From: Streptomyces abyssomicinicus
Lineage (GTDB): Bacteria; Actinomycetota; Actinomycetes; Streptomycetales; Streptomycetaceae
Direction of reading: 5' to 3'
DNA: 64,000 nucleotides
Assembly: GCF_008974245.1 (NCBI RefSeq)
Contig: NZ_BBZI01000005.1
Span: forward strand, 1,784,751 to 1,848,750
Positions 10,082-19,383 of this stretch are shown here, in pieces. Under the pieces are notes generated by a model that saw only the letters and a program-made list of their open reading frames with translations, was not told the DNA's origin and searched no databases. How positions within the stretch are numbered: position 1 is the first letter of the stretch; each line of letters begins with the position of its first letter. Both the position numbers and the translations under genes were made by a program.

Positions 10082-10723
10082 ATGATCGCTGAACCGCAGG
10101 GAATCCGTATCCGGCATCGCGGGCATGAACCGCAGATCCATCCCACCGCCTATGTCGCCCCGACGGCCACGCTGGTCGGTGATGTCCGCGTGGGGCCGAG
10201 GGCGCGGGTGATGTACGGTGCGGTGCTCGATGCCGAGGGGTCTCGGATCGAGGTCGGGGAGGCAGCGGTGATCTGTGAGAACGCGGTGTTGCGCGGGTCC
10301 GCGGTCGCAGGCGATCAGCCGGTGCTTGTCGGCGACCACGTCTTCGTGGGGCCGCATGCCACCTTGCTGGGCTGTGAGGTGGGCAGGTGCGTCTATGTGG
10401 CGACCGCGGCGACGGTCCTGCAGTGCGCTCGATTGGGGGCCGGCTCGGTTGTCGCTGTTGGCGCGCTCGTCCATGCGCGCACCGTTCTGCCGGATGAGTA
10501 CTTCGTGCCGCCGCACACCGTGGCGCTCGACGCGCCGGTGCGGCTCCTGTCCCCTGGGGATCCGAGCCTGGCCCAGGCCGTCGGCCGGGTGGGCTTCGCG
10601 CAGGTGGCGTTCGGTGTCGACGCGGAGTGGACCGACCGGATCAGCCGGCACGAGCACATCGCGGAGGTGCGCGTCGCCGAGTTCGGCACGCACGCGGACG
10701 ACGAGGTCGCGAATCTCGGCTGA
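10082..10723 (+). CDS. Left-handed beta-helix (hexapeptide) protein, gamma-carbonic-anhydrase-like
   Basis: A 213-aa protein whose residues 18-150 follow the hexapeptide pattern of left-handed parallel beta-helices (HPTAYVAPTATLVGDVRV, then LVGDHVFVGPHATLLGC). Overall order matches the gamma-carbonic-anhydrase-like family (YrdA/PaaY). By eye, the three His that bind zinc in the archaeal enzyme appear replaced: ENAVLRG where NVVIHG is expected, and VGPHATLLGC where VGHGAVLHGC is expected. Carbonic anhydrase activity is therefore doubtful; a structural or acyl/CoA-binding role is possible. About 60 C-terminal residues extend past the helix. ATG 10082 has no strong ribosome site. Confidence 0.75.
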   Translation: MIAEPQGIRIRHRGHEPQIHPTAYVAPTATLVGDVRVGPRARVMYGAVLDAEGSRIEVGEAAVICENAVLRGSAVAGDQPVLVGDHVFVGPHATLLGCEVGRCVYVATAATVLQCARLGAGSVVAVGALVHARTVLPDEYFVPPHTVALDAPVRLLSPGDPSLAQAVGRVGFAQVAFGVDAEWTDRISRHEHIAEVRVAEFGTHADDEVANLG

Positions 10724-10870
10724 CGCTGCATCAGCGATGCCGGCATGTGGTGAGTGGACGAGCCGTCCGGATTCACTGCGGTGGACGCTCTCGACCGGCC
10801 TGTCGGCCGTATCGACGGCATGCTGGACGGCACCCTTACGGGCGTCTGACGACAGGGCCGCACCGCCCGT

Positions 10871-11830
10871 CTACCTCGACGCGAGAGAACCGGACGCTGC
10901 CACGGCCACCGCGGTGCGATAGGTGCTGGGGCTTCGGCCCTTGTGGCGTTTGAACGCGGCGCTGAAGCCGAAAGCGTCGGCGTAGCCGACGGACCTGGCG
11001 ATCTGCGCCATGCCGAGGTCGGTGTCGGACAACAGCGCCTCGGCCTCGTCCATGCGGCATTCGGTGACGTAGGCGAGGGGCGGGCGGCCCATCAGGCGGG
11101 TGAAGCGCTTGGCGAACAGCGCCCGGGAGACGCCGGCCCGCGCGGCCAGGGACGCCACCGTCCAGGGCTCGGCGGGCCGGTCGTGGAAGGACTGCAGGGC
11201 GGGCGCGAGGACCGGGTCGGCGAGGCCCCGGTACCAGCTGGGCGCGTCGGCGCCCGCCTTGTCGAACCAGCTGCGCAACGTGCACACCAGCGCCCAGTCG
11301 AGGAGCCGGTCCATCAGTGCCTGCGAACCGGCCGAGAGGCGGGCGGCGTCGGCGGCGGCCGTCTCCAGCCAGCCACAGACCTCGGCGTCCTCCTCGACCA
11401 CCAGGACGGGCGGCAGGGCACGCAGCAGCCGTTCGTGGCGGTGGCCCGAGGCGCGGTAGGCGCCCACGATCAGGGCAGTCGCCTCCTCCGAGTCGGCGCC
11501 CCACTGGATACCGCCGAGTTCCTGAGCACCGCACTCGGAACTCTCGGTGAAACAGGTGATCTCGTACGCGGCGTGGGAGCTTTCCAGGGTGGCGGGGTGG
11601 TCCACGAGGTGGAACGGTCCGGGGCCGCGCACGATGGCGGTGTGACCCGCGCCGATCGCTCGTTCCGTTCCGTCCGGCAGCAGCAGGACGCCCCCGCCCC
11701 GCAGCACGCTGATCATGGTGAGTGGCGCGATGTCGGCGAAGCGGACGGCCCAGGGCACCGTGAGCACGACGTGGCTGACGACCGACCCCTCGGCCCGAAT
11801 ACCGCTCAGCAGCGAACTCAAAGGATCCAT
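10871..11830 (-). CDS. AraC-family transcriptional regulator
   Basis: A 319-aa regulator. Residues 1-190 form a cupin-like ligand-binding domain (LLLPDGTERAIGAGHTAIV), and the last about 100 residues carry the two AraC helix-turn-helix motifs (WTVASLAARAGVSRALFAKR, then MAQIARSVGYADAFGFSAAF). I chose the ATG at 11830 (MDPLSSLL); the in-frame ATG at 11884 adds 18 residues of poor quality, although no strong ribosome site marks either. It is divergent from the flavodoxin-fold reductase at 11968, and AraC proteins in this arrangement usually control the neighbour. The inducer is unknown; redox-active or electrophilic compounds are a reasonable guess. Confidence 0.85.
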   Translation of the reverse strand: MDPLSSLLSGIRAEGSVVSHVVLTVPWAVRFADIAPLTMISVLRGGGVLLLPDGTERAIGAGHTAIVRGPGPFHLVDHPATLESSHAAYEITCFTESSECGAQELGGIQWGADSEEATALIVGAYRASGHRHERLLRALPPVLVVEEDAEVCGWLETAAADAARLSAGSQALMDRLLDWALVCTLRSWFDKAGADAPSWYRGLADPVLAPALQSFHDRPAEPWTVASLAARAGVSRALFAKRFTRLMGRPPLAYVTECRMDEAEALLSDTDLGMAQIARSVGYADAFGFSAAFKRHKGRSPSTYRTAVAVAASGSLASR

Positions 11831-11967
11831 GGGAGGCACGGTAGACGATCTCCTATGTTTCGGAGCGGTTCTCCCATGGATCATCTACGTCGTCGCGGGT
11901 GAACTGGACTCGTACACCGGATCGAGCGAGACCGATCGAGACCGACCGAGACCAACCGGGAGACACC

Positions 11968-12648
11968 GTGAGGCAGTACGACAGCCGTGCCAGGACAGCC
12001 CTCGTCATCGTCGCGCACCACCGCACCGATTCCCTCACCGCGCACACGGCCCGCCGTGCCGCCGCACAGCTCGAAACCGCCGGCTACCGCGTCGACCTGC
12101 TCGACCTGCACGCCGAAGGGTTCGACCCGCGGATGAACACGGCGGACCAGCCGGACTGGGGCAACCGGGAGAAGAGGTACTCCGAGGAGGTGCACACCCA
12201 CATGCAGCGCGTCCTCGACGCCGATGCCGTCGTCGCCGTCTTCCCGGTGTACTGGCAGGGCGTGCCCGCCCTTCTCAAGGGCTGGATCGACCGCGTATGG
12301 AACTACGGGTTCGCCTACGGCCGCAGCAAGCCCCACCTCGCCGGCAAGCGCATCCTGTGGCTGGGCCTGGCCGGCGCCACCGCCGACGACCCGATCGTGG
12401 CAGGCATGCAGAGCGTGCTCGAAACCACCCTGAACGAAGGCATCGCCTACTACTGCGGCTTCTCCCGCTCCACCGTCGGCCTGCTCACCGACGCGGAGGA
12501 ACGCCCCCAGCGCGTCGACGCCGAAGGCAATCTCCTGGTCGGCGACGCGATCACGGGCGCGGAGCGCGAAGCACAGTACACGGCTTTCGACCGTCGCACA
12601 GGGGAGTTCGTGGAGGCTTTCGTCGCCGAGGCACCCGTGGCGGCCTGA
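11968..12648 (+). CDS. NAD(P)H-dependent oxidoreductase, flavodoxin_2 fold
   Basis: A 226-aa flavoprotein of the NQO/MdaB-like family that reduces quinones or other electrophiles with NAD(P)H. The N terminus (ALVIVAHHRTDSLTAHTA) is the FMN/FAD phosphate-binding strand and loop, FPVYWQGVPALLKGWIDRV is the hallmark of the family, and YGFAYG follows. Length is usual for the family. GTG 11968 is chosen because CGGGAG lies 5 nt upstream; the upstream in-frame ATG gives an Arg/Asp-rich tail and lacks a site. Divergent from the AraC regulator, its likely controller. Confidence 0.85.
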   Translation: MRQYDSRARTALVIVAHHRTDSLTAHTARRAAAQLETAGYRVDLLDLHAEGFDPRMNTADQPDWGNREKRYSEEVHTHMQRVLDADAVVAVFPVYWQGVPALLKGWIDRVWNYGFAYGRSKPHLAGKRILWLGLAGATADDPIVAGMQSVLETTLNEGIAYYCGFSRSTVGLLTDAEERPQRVDAEGNLLVGDAITGAEREAQYTAFDRRTGEFVEAFVAEAPVAA

Positions 12649-12716
12649 CACCGGGGATGGTTCCGCATCCCTCTGTGGCCGCAGACCGAGACGCCCCCCC
12701 CGGTCGGCCCACGCGT

Positions 12717-15700
12717 TCAGCCGGCGGGGAGGGGAGTGGGGAGCTGCGGGAAGGACGGGGCCGCGTCCGGCGGGGGTGGCGAGGGCGCTGCGGCGAGGCC
12801 GGGACAGACACGCCGGAACGGCACCCCCGGGGCGATCGTCTGCCACTCGGTGACGGTGGGGTTGACCGCGGCGAGACGGCAGGCCCGGTCGACGGGGTCG
12901 CGGAGCGTCGCACCGAGCCGGGCGAGGTTCCAGTGGGTGACCACGCCCGGATAGTGATGGGTGGTCAGCGTGGTGCCGTCCGGGGCGATCCCGAGAGCGG
13001 TGGGCGTCTTGTCCAGGGTGAGTGACGTGACCGCGTGGGCGGCGCTGGGGTCCCACAGGTCCCAGACGAGCATCTGCGCGCCGGAGCCGGCGCCGGTCAG
13101 CAGCTTGCCGTCCCGGCTGAACGCGTACGGGCCTGTGGTGCTGCCGCCGGGGAGCCGGCCCAGGAACCGGGGACGGTCGGGGGCGGAGACGTCGTAGAGG
13201 AGTCCTCCCTCCTCGCCGGGATCCGTCGCGACGAGAAGCCCGCCGTCGGCGGAGAACGCCTGCGGGGTGGGGTACAGGAGCCCGTCGTCCGGGGCGGGCA
13301 GGCCCGACAACCGGTCGGGCTCACGTGGGTCGGTGACGTCGTACAGGTCCCCGTCGACCATCAGCAGGCCGCCCTCGGGGCCGAGCAGGACGTGCGGGGC
13401 GGACTTCGTCTTCGTCCTGACGGTGCTCAGCCGCTCGGGGCGGCCGGTGCGGGAGAGGTCCGAGAGATCCCACAGAGTGGCTTCGCCCTCCGCGCCGACG
13501 GCCATCACCTCGCCCCGGAGGGACACGTTCAACGGCAGGGAGCTGTCGGGCGGCCCGGCGGTGAGGCGGAACTCCCGCACGGGGTGATCGGGCTGCTCCA
13601 CGTTCCACATCGTCAGCGTGCCCGGAGGGTTTTCCGCCGCCAGACGGTCACCGTCGTCCGAGAGCCACAGTGCCGAAGGGGAGGAGTCGTCCTTCGCCTC
13701 CGTCCGGGCGACACCTGCCGTCCGGCCCGCGGAGGGCCCGGTGAGCGGGACGAGACTCACTTCGCGTTCGCCGGTCGCCAGCGCCAGCAACTGTCCGTCG
13801 GGGGAGAGGGCGTAGGGGACGACCGTCTCGAACCACCGGTAGTAGTCCGGCGGTGCCAGCGTGACCTGGCGGCCGGCGACGGTGGGAGCCATGCGGTCCG
13901 TCAGCGACCACAGGCGCACCGCTCCGTCGCTGTCCCCGCTGGCCAGGGTGCGGCCGTCGGGAGCGAAGGCCAGGGCCGAGACGGTGGTGGCGTGGCCGGT
14001 CAGGACCGCGGAGCGGACGGGCCGGGCACGGGAGACGTCCCACACCGTCGCCGTGTGGTCGGCGCTCGCGGTCGCGAGCCGACTCCCGTCCCTGTTGAAC
14101 GCCACCGCCTCCACCGGGCCGCCGTGGGCGCTGATCACGGTGGACGGGCGGCCGCCGGCCCCGTCCGCCAGGTCCCACAGACGCACCTGAGCGTCGGTCG
14201 ACGCGACAGCGAGGGTGTCGTCGTGGCTGACGGCGATGGACCGTGCGGGACCGCCGACGCCGTCGAGCGTGCCCAGACGGTGCGGCCGGTCCAGGTCCTC
14301 GACGTCCCACAGCTCCACCGTGCCGTCCTGCCAGCCCAGAACCAGCAGCGCCCCGTCCTCCGCGAAGGCGGCGGCCTGTACGTTGCTCCTCCGCTGCGGC
14401 AGCGACGCACGGGCGTGGACGGCGCCACGTCCCGGTTCCACCGACCACAGCCTGGTCTGCCCGACGGTGGAGGTGACCAGCGTCCGGCCGTCCGCACTGA
14501 ACTCCGCCTCCTCCACGAGGCCTTGCCCGGGCATCGACATCCGTCCCCGGGGCTGCGGGTGCCTGGGGTCGGTGAGGGAGAACCTGCCCACGGACCGGTC
14601 GATGTCCGCGCCGGTCAGGAGCAGCGACGTGCCGTCACCGATCCACAGCGCCGGATTGCCGAAGAAGCCGGTCTCCTTCGCCACGACGTCGGCGAACCTG
14701 CGCGGCTCACCGGAACGGGAGGCGTCCCACAGGCCGACCGATCCGTCACCCGCGCCCACCGCGAGGATCCGGCCGTCACCGCTGAAGGACAACGAGTCCA
14801 CCGTGCCCGGTGCGTCGAGGGAGCCCGCGTACTGCGTCTGGCTCAGCACGTCCATGAGGGTGGCCCGGCTCTGCGGTGACGGGTCCTCGCGATACGCGGC
14901 GACGGCCAGCAGCAGCGCCGCTCTCGGGTCGGTGCCGATGCCGGCGCGAGCGGCCGCCTGGAGCTGACGGTTCTGCGCCTGCTCGCCGTTGGCGCGGGCC
15001 TGCGAACGCTGGTTGAGGGCCAAGCCCGCGGCGGCCAGCGCCACGCACAGCACCGCGCCGATCACACCGACCAGCTGCTTCAGCCGGCGCGCCTGCCGCC
15101 GTTGCCGGCCAAGTGCCTCCTCCAGCTGCCGGGCACGGCGCTGCTCCTCCTCGAGCTGACGCCGCTGACGCTCCTCCTCCGACCTGGCGAGGTTCTGGCT
15201 CGCCGTCACGAACGCGCGGTCGAGCGTGCGGACCAGCCGTGCGTGCCGCTTCTCGCCCAGCCAGTCGACCGCCGCCCCCAGCCGCGTCCCGCGGTAGCAG
15301 TACTCGGGGGAGCGCCCGGCCAGCTGCCAGGCGTCCGCGGCGTCGGCCAGTTGCTGGCGGGTCACCAGCCCGGCCCGGTCCTCCTCGATCCACCGGCGCA
15401 GCCTGGGCCACGCGCGCAGGAGCGCTTCGTGGGAGATCTGGGCCGCCGCCCGGTCGACGGTGATCAGCCGGGCCTGGGCCAGCCGGTCGCGGACCTCGAC
15501 GAGCGTACGCCGATGCTCCGCGGGCCGGTCCGCCAGCAGCTCGTCCAGACCGATCCTGCGGCGGACGGCCTCCTCACCGCTGCCGGCGATCAGCACCATC
15601 GACAGGAGAAGCTCACGCACCGCCTCACGGCCCGGCCGGTCGAACCCTTCGTAGATGCTCTCGGCGGTCCGGGCGACGGATTCCCAAATACCGCCGGTCG

Positions 15701-17300
15701 CGGCGTACCCGGCCAGGGTGAGGGCCGGCCCGCTGCGGCGCACCCACGTCTCACGGAGTGCGTGGGCCAGGAACGGCATCGCGGAGCCGTGGCGGTGGCC
15801 GCCGCCCTCGCGGGTGTCCCGGAGCAGCACGTCGACGAGGCCGGGCTCCAGCCGCAGTCCGGCGTCGCGGGCCGGCTGCTCGATCACGGCACGCAACGCC
15901 ACCTCGTCCATGGGCCAGACGTCGACGTGCCGCGAGAGGGCGGGCCCGAGCTCGGGATGCTCGAGGCAACTGCCGTAGTGGTCGGCACGCAGCCCCAGGA
16001 CGACCCGGGGACCCATGTCGCCGCCCGTGGCTGCGGCCCCGCACAGCGCGCGGATGAACGCCGAACGTTCGCCGCCGTCCCGGCAGTTGGTGAAGATCTC
16101 TTCGAACTGGTCCACGACCAGCACCCGGCACGCCTCGTCGTCGGGCAGCCGGCCTTCCAGCAGCTGTCGCTCGACGTCCGCCGGCGGCGCGCCGGAGGCC
16201 CGGGCCCACAGGGTGGCGAGGGAGCGCAGCGGACGCGGACCGGGGGAAGGGAGCAGCAGCGCGGGCCATGGCGTGCAGGGGTCCGCCTCGTAGCGGCGTT
16301 CGAGACCGGCCAGCAGCCCTGCCCGCAGGATCGAGGACTTGCCGACGCCCGAGGCGCCCATGACGAGGAGCGGCGGGCGCCCCGCGCCGCCCGCCCGGCC
16401 GGCGGGCCTGGTCACCTCGGCGAGCAGTTCCTCGACCAGTTCCCCCCGGCCGAAGAACCGGTCGTGGTCCTCGGTCCGGAACGGTTCCATGCCGGGATAC
16501 GGGCAGACCGTGCCGTCGGCCGGGTGCGCGGAGGCGACCTCGGGCACCGCAGCGGGGGGATAGGCGCGGTTGGCGGCGACGACGAGGTCGCCCGCCCGGT
16601 CCTCGCTCTGCCGGTGGGGACGCACCGACCCGCCCTGGAACTGCCGGTCGAGGTGGGCGTACACACCGTCCAGGGTGAGCCAGGCCGGCGCGGAGGGGTC
16701 GCCCTCGCGCAGCAGGGTGAGGAGCTTCCCCGTGAAGAGCGTGTGACGGTCGCCTTCCGGGGCGAAGGAGACGTCGAGCCGCGACGCGGAGGTCAGCAGA
16801 AAGCTTCCGTCGGGCCGCGCGGTGACGTACGGGTCGCGGCCGGCTCCCCTCGCCACGGGACCGGCCATCCCCGAGAAGCAGCAGTCGAGCAGAACGACGA
16901 CGCGGGCACCGCTGTTGCTGAGTGTGTCCCTGATGACCTGGAACGGGACCGAGCGGGCGATGCCGTGGGCGGAACTGTCCGCGGTGGCGAGGTAGAGCTG
17001 GTCCTGCGGGCCCAGGAGACCGTGCCCGACGAAGGCGAAGAGGACCACGCCACGGGCCTCGGCGACGGCATCCTCGACCGCCTCGACGACGGCGGAGCCG
17101 TCGGCGGGGTCGATGAGCAGCTCCACCTGGGAGGGGGCCATGCCGCAGACCTCGCGGAGGGCGTCGGCGAGGTCGCGGGCAGTGGCCGCCACGCTGGGAA
17201 GCGCGGGCAGCCCGGAGCCGGCCGCGTGCACGCCCGTGCCGACGACGACGGCGCGCACGCCGGGGCCCGCGAGATCTCCGACGCGGCGCGGCTCGGTCAT
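12717..17300 (-). CDS. Caspase-like peptidase fused to a STAND NTPase and WD40 repeats
   Basis: A 1527-aa multidomain protein of the predicted NTP-dependent conflict systems. Residues 15-245 are a caspase/metacaspase domain with catalytic His93 (FVGHG) and Cys141 in LLDCCFSG. Residues 265-600 are an nSTAND1-type NTPase: FFGRGELVEELL near 282, Walker A GASGVGKSS near 315-323, Walker B VLVVDQFEE near 393-401. A coiled segment rich in Glu, Arg and Gln (about 690-740) leads to one membrane helix at about 741-765. From about 825 to 1480 there are WD40 repeats (SFSGDGRILAVGAGDGSVGL and many more). The inferred model is that repeats sense, the NTPase switches and the caspase kills. Its start overlaps the stop of the EACC1 gene by 4 nt. 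It is convergent with the reductase at 12648. Confidence 0.9.
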   Translation of the reverse strand: MTEPRRVGDLAGPGVRAVVVGTGVHAAGSGLPALPSVAATARDLADALREVCGMAPSQVELLIDPADGSAVVEAVEDAVAEARGVVLFAFVGHGLLGPQDQLYLATADSSAHGIARSVPFQVIRDTLSNSGARVVVLLDCCFSGMAGPVARGAGRDPYVTARPDGSFLLTSASRLDVSFAPEGDRHTLFTGKLLTLLREGDPSAPAWLTLDGVYAHLDRQFQGGSVRPHRQSEDRAGDLVVAANRAYPPAAVPEVASAHPADGTVCPYPGMEPFRTEDHDRFFGRGELVEELLAEVTRPAGRAGGAGRPPLLVMGASGVGKSSILRAGLLAGLERRYEADPCTPWPALLLPSPGPRPLRSLATLWARASGAPPADVERQLLEGRLPDDEACRVLVVDQFEEIFTNCRDGGERSAFIRALCGAAATGGDMGPRVVLGLRADHYGSCLEHPELGPALSRHVDVWPMDEVALRAVIEQPARDAGLRLEPGLVDVLLRDTREGGGHRHGSAMPFLAHALRETWVRRSGPALTLAGYAATGGIWESVARTAESIYEGFDRPGREAVRELLLSMVLIAGSGEEAVRRRIGLDELLADRPAEHRRTLVEVRDRLAQARLITVDRAAAQISHEALLRAWPRLRRWIEEDRAGLVTRQQLADAADAWQLAGRSPEYCYRGTRLGAAVDWLGEKRHARLVRTLDRAFVTASQNLARSEEERQRRQLEEEQRRARQLEEALGRQRRQARRLKQLVGVIGAVLCVALAAAGLALNQRSQARANGEQAQNRQLQAAARAGIGTDPRAALLLAVAAYREDPSPQSRATLMDVLSQTQYAGSLDAPGTVDSLSFSGDGRILAVGAGDGSVGLWDASRSGEPRRFADVVAKETGFFGNPALWIGDGTSLLLTGADIDRSVGRFSLTDPRHPQPRGRMSMPGQGLVEEAEFSADGRTLVTSTVGQTRLWSVEPGRGAVHARASLPQRRSNVQAAAFAEDGALLVLGWQDGTVELWDVEDLDRPHRLGTLDGVGGPARSIAVSHDDTLAVASTDAQVRLWDLADGAGGRPSTVISAHGGPVEAVAFNRDGSRLATASADHTATVWDVSRARPVRSAVLTGHATTVSALAFAPDGRTLASGDSDGAVRLWSLTDRMAPTVAGRQVTLAPPDYYRWFETVVPYALSPDGQLLALATGEREVSLVPLTGPSAGRTAGVARTEAKDDSSPSALWLSDDGDRLAAENPPGTLTMWNVEQPDHPVREFRLTAGPPDSSLPLNVSLRGEVMAVGAEGEATLWDLSDLSRTGRPERLSTVRTKTKSAPHVLLGPEGGLLMVDGDLYDVTDPREPDRLSGLPAPDDGLLYPTPQAFSADGGLLVATDPGEEGGLLYDVSAPDRPRFLGRLPGGSTTGPYAFSRDGKLLTGAGSGAQMLVWDLWDPSAAHAVTSLTLDKTPTALGIAPDGTTLTTHHYPGVVTHWNLARLGATLRDPVDRACRLAAVNPTVTEWQTIAPGVPFRRVCPGLAAAPSPPPPDAAPSFPQLPTPLPAG

Positions 17301-17815
17301 CGTGGGCGGCTGTCGTCCCCGGCGTCGGCCGGCCCGGCGGCGTCCGGGCGCTGGGGCGGGCGCCGGTCGGGGTCGGCCTGCTGACCCTGCCGCCCTTGCT
17401 CGCCAGGCTGGGCCGGCTCGCCCGGCCCGTCGGGTCCGGGCAGCTGGGCCGGCGGCTCCAGGGAGCCGGCGATCTGCTGGGCGAGATCACCCGTCTGCTG
17501 AGCGGTGAGCCCTCTGACCCGGTCCGAGGTCACGGTGATCTCGGTGCCGTCGGGGCGGGTGATGGTCACGGTCTGGCTGCCGCTGCGGTTCTGCACCCAG
17601 GCGACCACCGCGGCCGCCAGCACGGTCGCCACGCCTCCCGGAGCCAGGAGCAGCGTGATGATCTCGGAGGCCGATCCCATGGTGCCGGGTTCCGGCGTCT
17701 CCCCGGAGCCTCGCTTCACACGGCCACGCAGCTCACGCTGGCGACCGAGCCACCCCCTGAGGTCGTCGGCACTGCTCCGACCACCGTCGTCCTGCGCCGT
17801 GATGGCGATCTGCAT
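17297..17815 (-). CDS. EACC1-like partner protein of the caspase system
   Basis: A 172-aa protein. Residues 1-115 match what I know of the effector-associated constant component 1 (EACC1) domain: start MQIAITAQDD, helix DDLRGWLGRQRELRGRV, a single hydrophobic segment near 50-72 (APGGVATVLAAAVVAWVQ), then beta strands TVTITRPDGTEITVTSD. In the predicted conflict systems EACC1 accompanies caspase or trypsin effectors and is thought to be a fixed adaptor. The last 55 residues are a Pro/Gln/Gly-rich tail. ATG 17815 has CAGGAG 4 nt upstream; the earlier in-frame GTG does not. The stop overlaps the caspase start (GTGA), so the two are translationally coupled. Confidence 0.75.
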   Translation of the reverse strand: MQIAITAQDDGGRSSADDLRGWLGRQRELRGRVKRGSGETPEPGTMGSASEIITLLLAPGGVATVLAAAVVAWVQNRSGSQTVTITRPDGTEITVTSDRVRGLTAQQTGDLAQQIAGSLEPPAQLPGPDGPGEPAQPGEQGRQGQQADPDRRPPQRPDAAGPADAGDDSRPR

Positions 17816-18075
17816 GATTCTCCTGCTGCGGGTCGTCCGAGCCAACTGGCCTTCACCTTACCGATGTTGACCCGGTGATCAGGCAGGCGGTCAGGCGGCG
17901 ACGAGCATGGACGCGTCCGCAGCGCCGAAGTTCCCGGCAGCCACGACCTGCCGCTGGCCGGCCAGGTGGACGACCGCGCTCTCCCAGCCGTCCCCGGCCG
18001 GGCCGCGGATGTCATCCCCCGAAGCAATGACGGTCCGGTCGCCGTGCCGGGAGGCCGGCGAGGGGGACGTGGTCC

Positions 18076-19383
18076 ATGATCCTGACCATGAGCGACTCCG
18101 GACCCTCCGCCGGCCCGCCGCCCGAGCCGACACGGCACCGGGTGCGCCGCCGGGCGCGGATGACCGGCCGTGATCCGAAGGAGCCGGGCCGGACCGCCAC
18201 GCCACTGGAGCTGTTGTTCGACCTGACGTTCGTGGTCGCGGTGGGGACGGCCGCCTCGCAGGTGGCGGAGATGCTCGCCGAGGGACACGTGAGGGCAGCG
18301 GCCGCCGCGTTCGCCCCGGCGATGTTCGCGATCGTGCTGGCCTGGATCAACTACAGCTGGTTCGCCTCCGCCTTCGGCACCGACGACTGGCTCGACCGGG
18401 TGCTGACCATGGTGCAGATGATCGGCGTCGTGGTGCTCTCCCTCGGGCTGCCGGCGCTGTTCCACTCCGTCGAGGGGGGAGAGCGACTCGAACTCCGGGT
18501 GATCGTCGCCGGATACGTCGTGATGCGCCTCGCCATGATGGCCCAGTGGTCCCGCGTCGCACACGAGTCCCCGACCTACCGGCGGGCGGCGCTCGCGAAC
18601 ATCCGCTGGACGGCGCTCGCACAGATCGGCTGGGTGGCCCTCTGCCTCGCCCGGCCTCCGCTGGCCGCCACCATGGCGGCCTTCGCCGCGCTGGTGGTAC
18701 TGGAACTGCTCGTGCCCGTGCTCTCCCAGGGCGGTGCCGGCGGTACCCCCTGGCATCCGCACCACGTCGCCGAGCGCTACGGCCTCTTCGCGATCATCAC
18801 CCTCGGCGAAGGCGTCGTCGGCACCGTCGCCTCCTCCGGCGAGCTGCTCGGAGGCGCGGACGGTACGCACTGGACCGGCGACGCCGTCGCCGTCGTCGTC
18901 GCCGGTGTCGGTCTGACCTTCGGCATGTGGTGGGTGTACTTCACCGTGCCCTTCGGCGAGATCCTCGCCCACCGCCGTCGGCGCGGCTATCTCTTCGGCT
19001 ACGGCCACATGCCGCTGTACGCGGCCGTCGCCGGCACCGGAGCGGGTCTGCACGTGGCCGGTCTCTCCCTCGAACACCACGCGAGGACCGGTGACGTGGC
19101 GGTGGTCCTGTTCCTGGCCCTGCCGATCGGCCTGTACCTGCTCACCGTCCACCTGCTGCGGGCTCTGCTGCTTTCCTCGTGGAGCCGCTTCCACCTGCTG
19201 CTCACGCCCCTGACCCTGGTGATCCCCCTCGTGGCCGTCCTGATGGCCCTGGCCGGTACCGGGGTCGCCGCCTGCCTGATGGTCGTCATGCCGGCCCCGT
19301 TCGTCCCCGTCCTCGCCCACGAGATCACCGACCACCGCCGACGCCGCGTGCTCCACGGCACCCGCCTCGACAGTGCCACCTGA
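18076..19383 (+). CDS. Low temperature requirement A (LtrA) family membrane protein
   Basis: A 435-aa integral membrane protein with about ten to twelve predicted helices. The family signature TPLELLFDLTFVVAVGTAA follows a basic N terminus, and WINYSWFASAFGTDDWLDRV and RYGLFAIITLGEGVV are the conserved loops of LtrA proteins. The biochemical role of the family is not settled; it was named from a Listeria cold-growth mutant. ATG 18076 or ATG 18088 (MSDSG) could be the start; neither has a clear ribosome site. Monocistronic. Downstream, CCACCTGA is repeated in tandem around the stop. Confidence 0.85.
   Translation: MILTMSDSGPSAGPPPEPTRHRVRRRARMTGRDPKEPGRTATPLELLFDLTFVVAVGTAASQVAEMLAEGHVRAAAAAFAPAMFAIVLAWINYSWFASAFGTDDWLDRVLTMVQMIGVVVLSLGLPALFHSVEGGERLELRVIVAGYVVMRLAMMAQWSRVAHESPTYRRAALANIRWTALAQIGWVALCLARPPLAATMAAFAALVVLELLVPVLSQGGAGGTPWHPHHVAERYGLFAIITLGEGVVGTVASSGELLGGADGTHWTGDAVAVVVAGVGLTFGMWWVYFTVPFGEILAHRRRRGYLFGYGHMPLYAAVAGTGAGLHVAGLSLEHHARTGDVAVVLFLALPIGLYLLTVHLLRALLLSSWSRFHLLLTPLTLVIPLVAVLMALAGTGVAACLMVVMPAPFVPVLAHEITDHRRRRVLHGTRLDSAT

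Noticed and set aside
12654..12671. Hairpin GGGATG-N6-CATCCC between convergent genes as terminator
   Set aside because: Only a 6-bp stem; too weak to call.
17891..18060. Minus-strand frame reading SGDDIRGPAGDGWESAVVHL before the LtrA gene
   Set aside because: Short protein-like look only; no start codon or ribosome site, and it overlaps the LtrA 5' end. Possibly a gene tail but not supportable.
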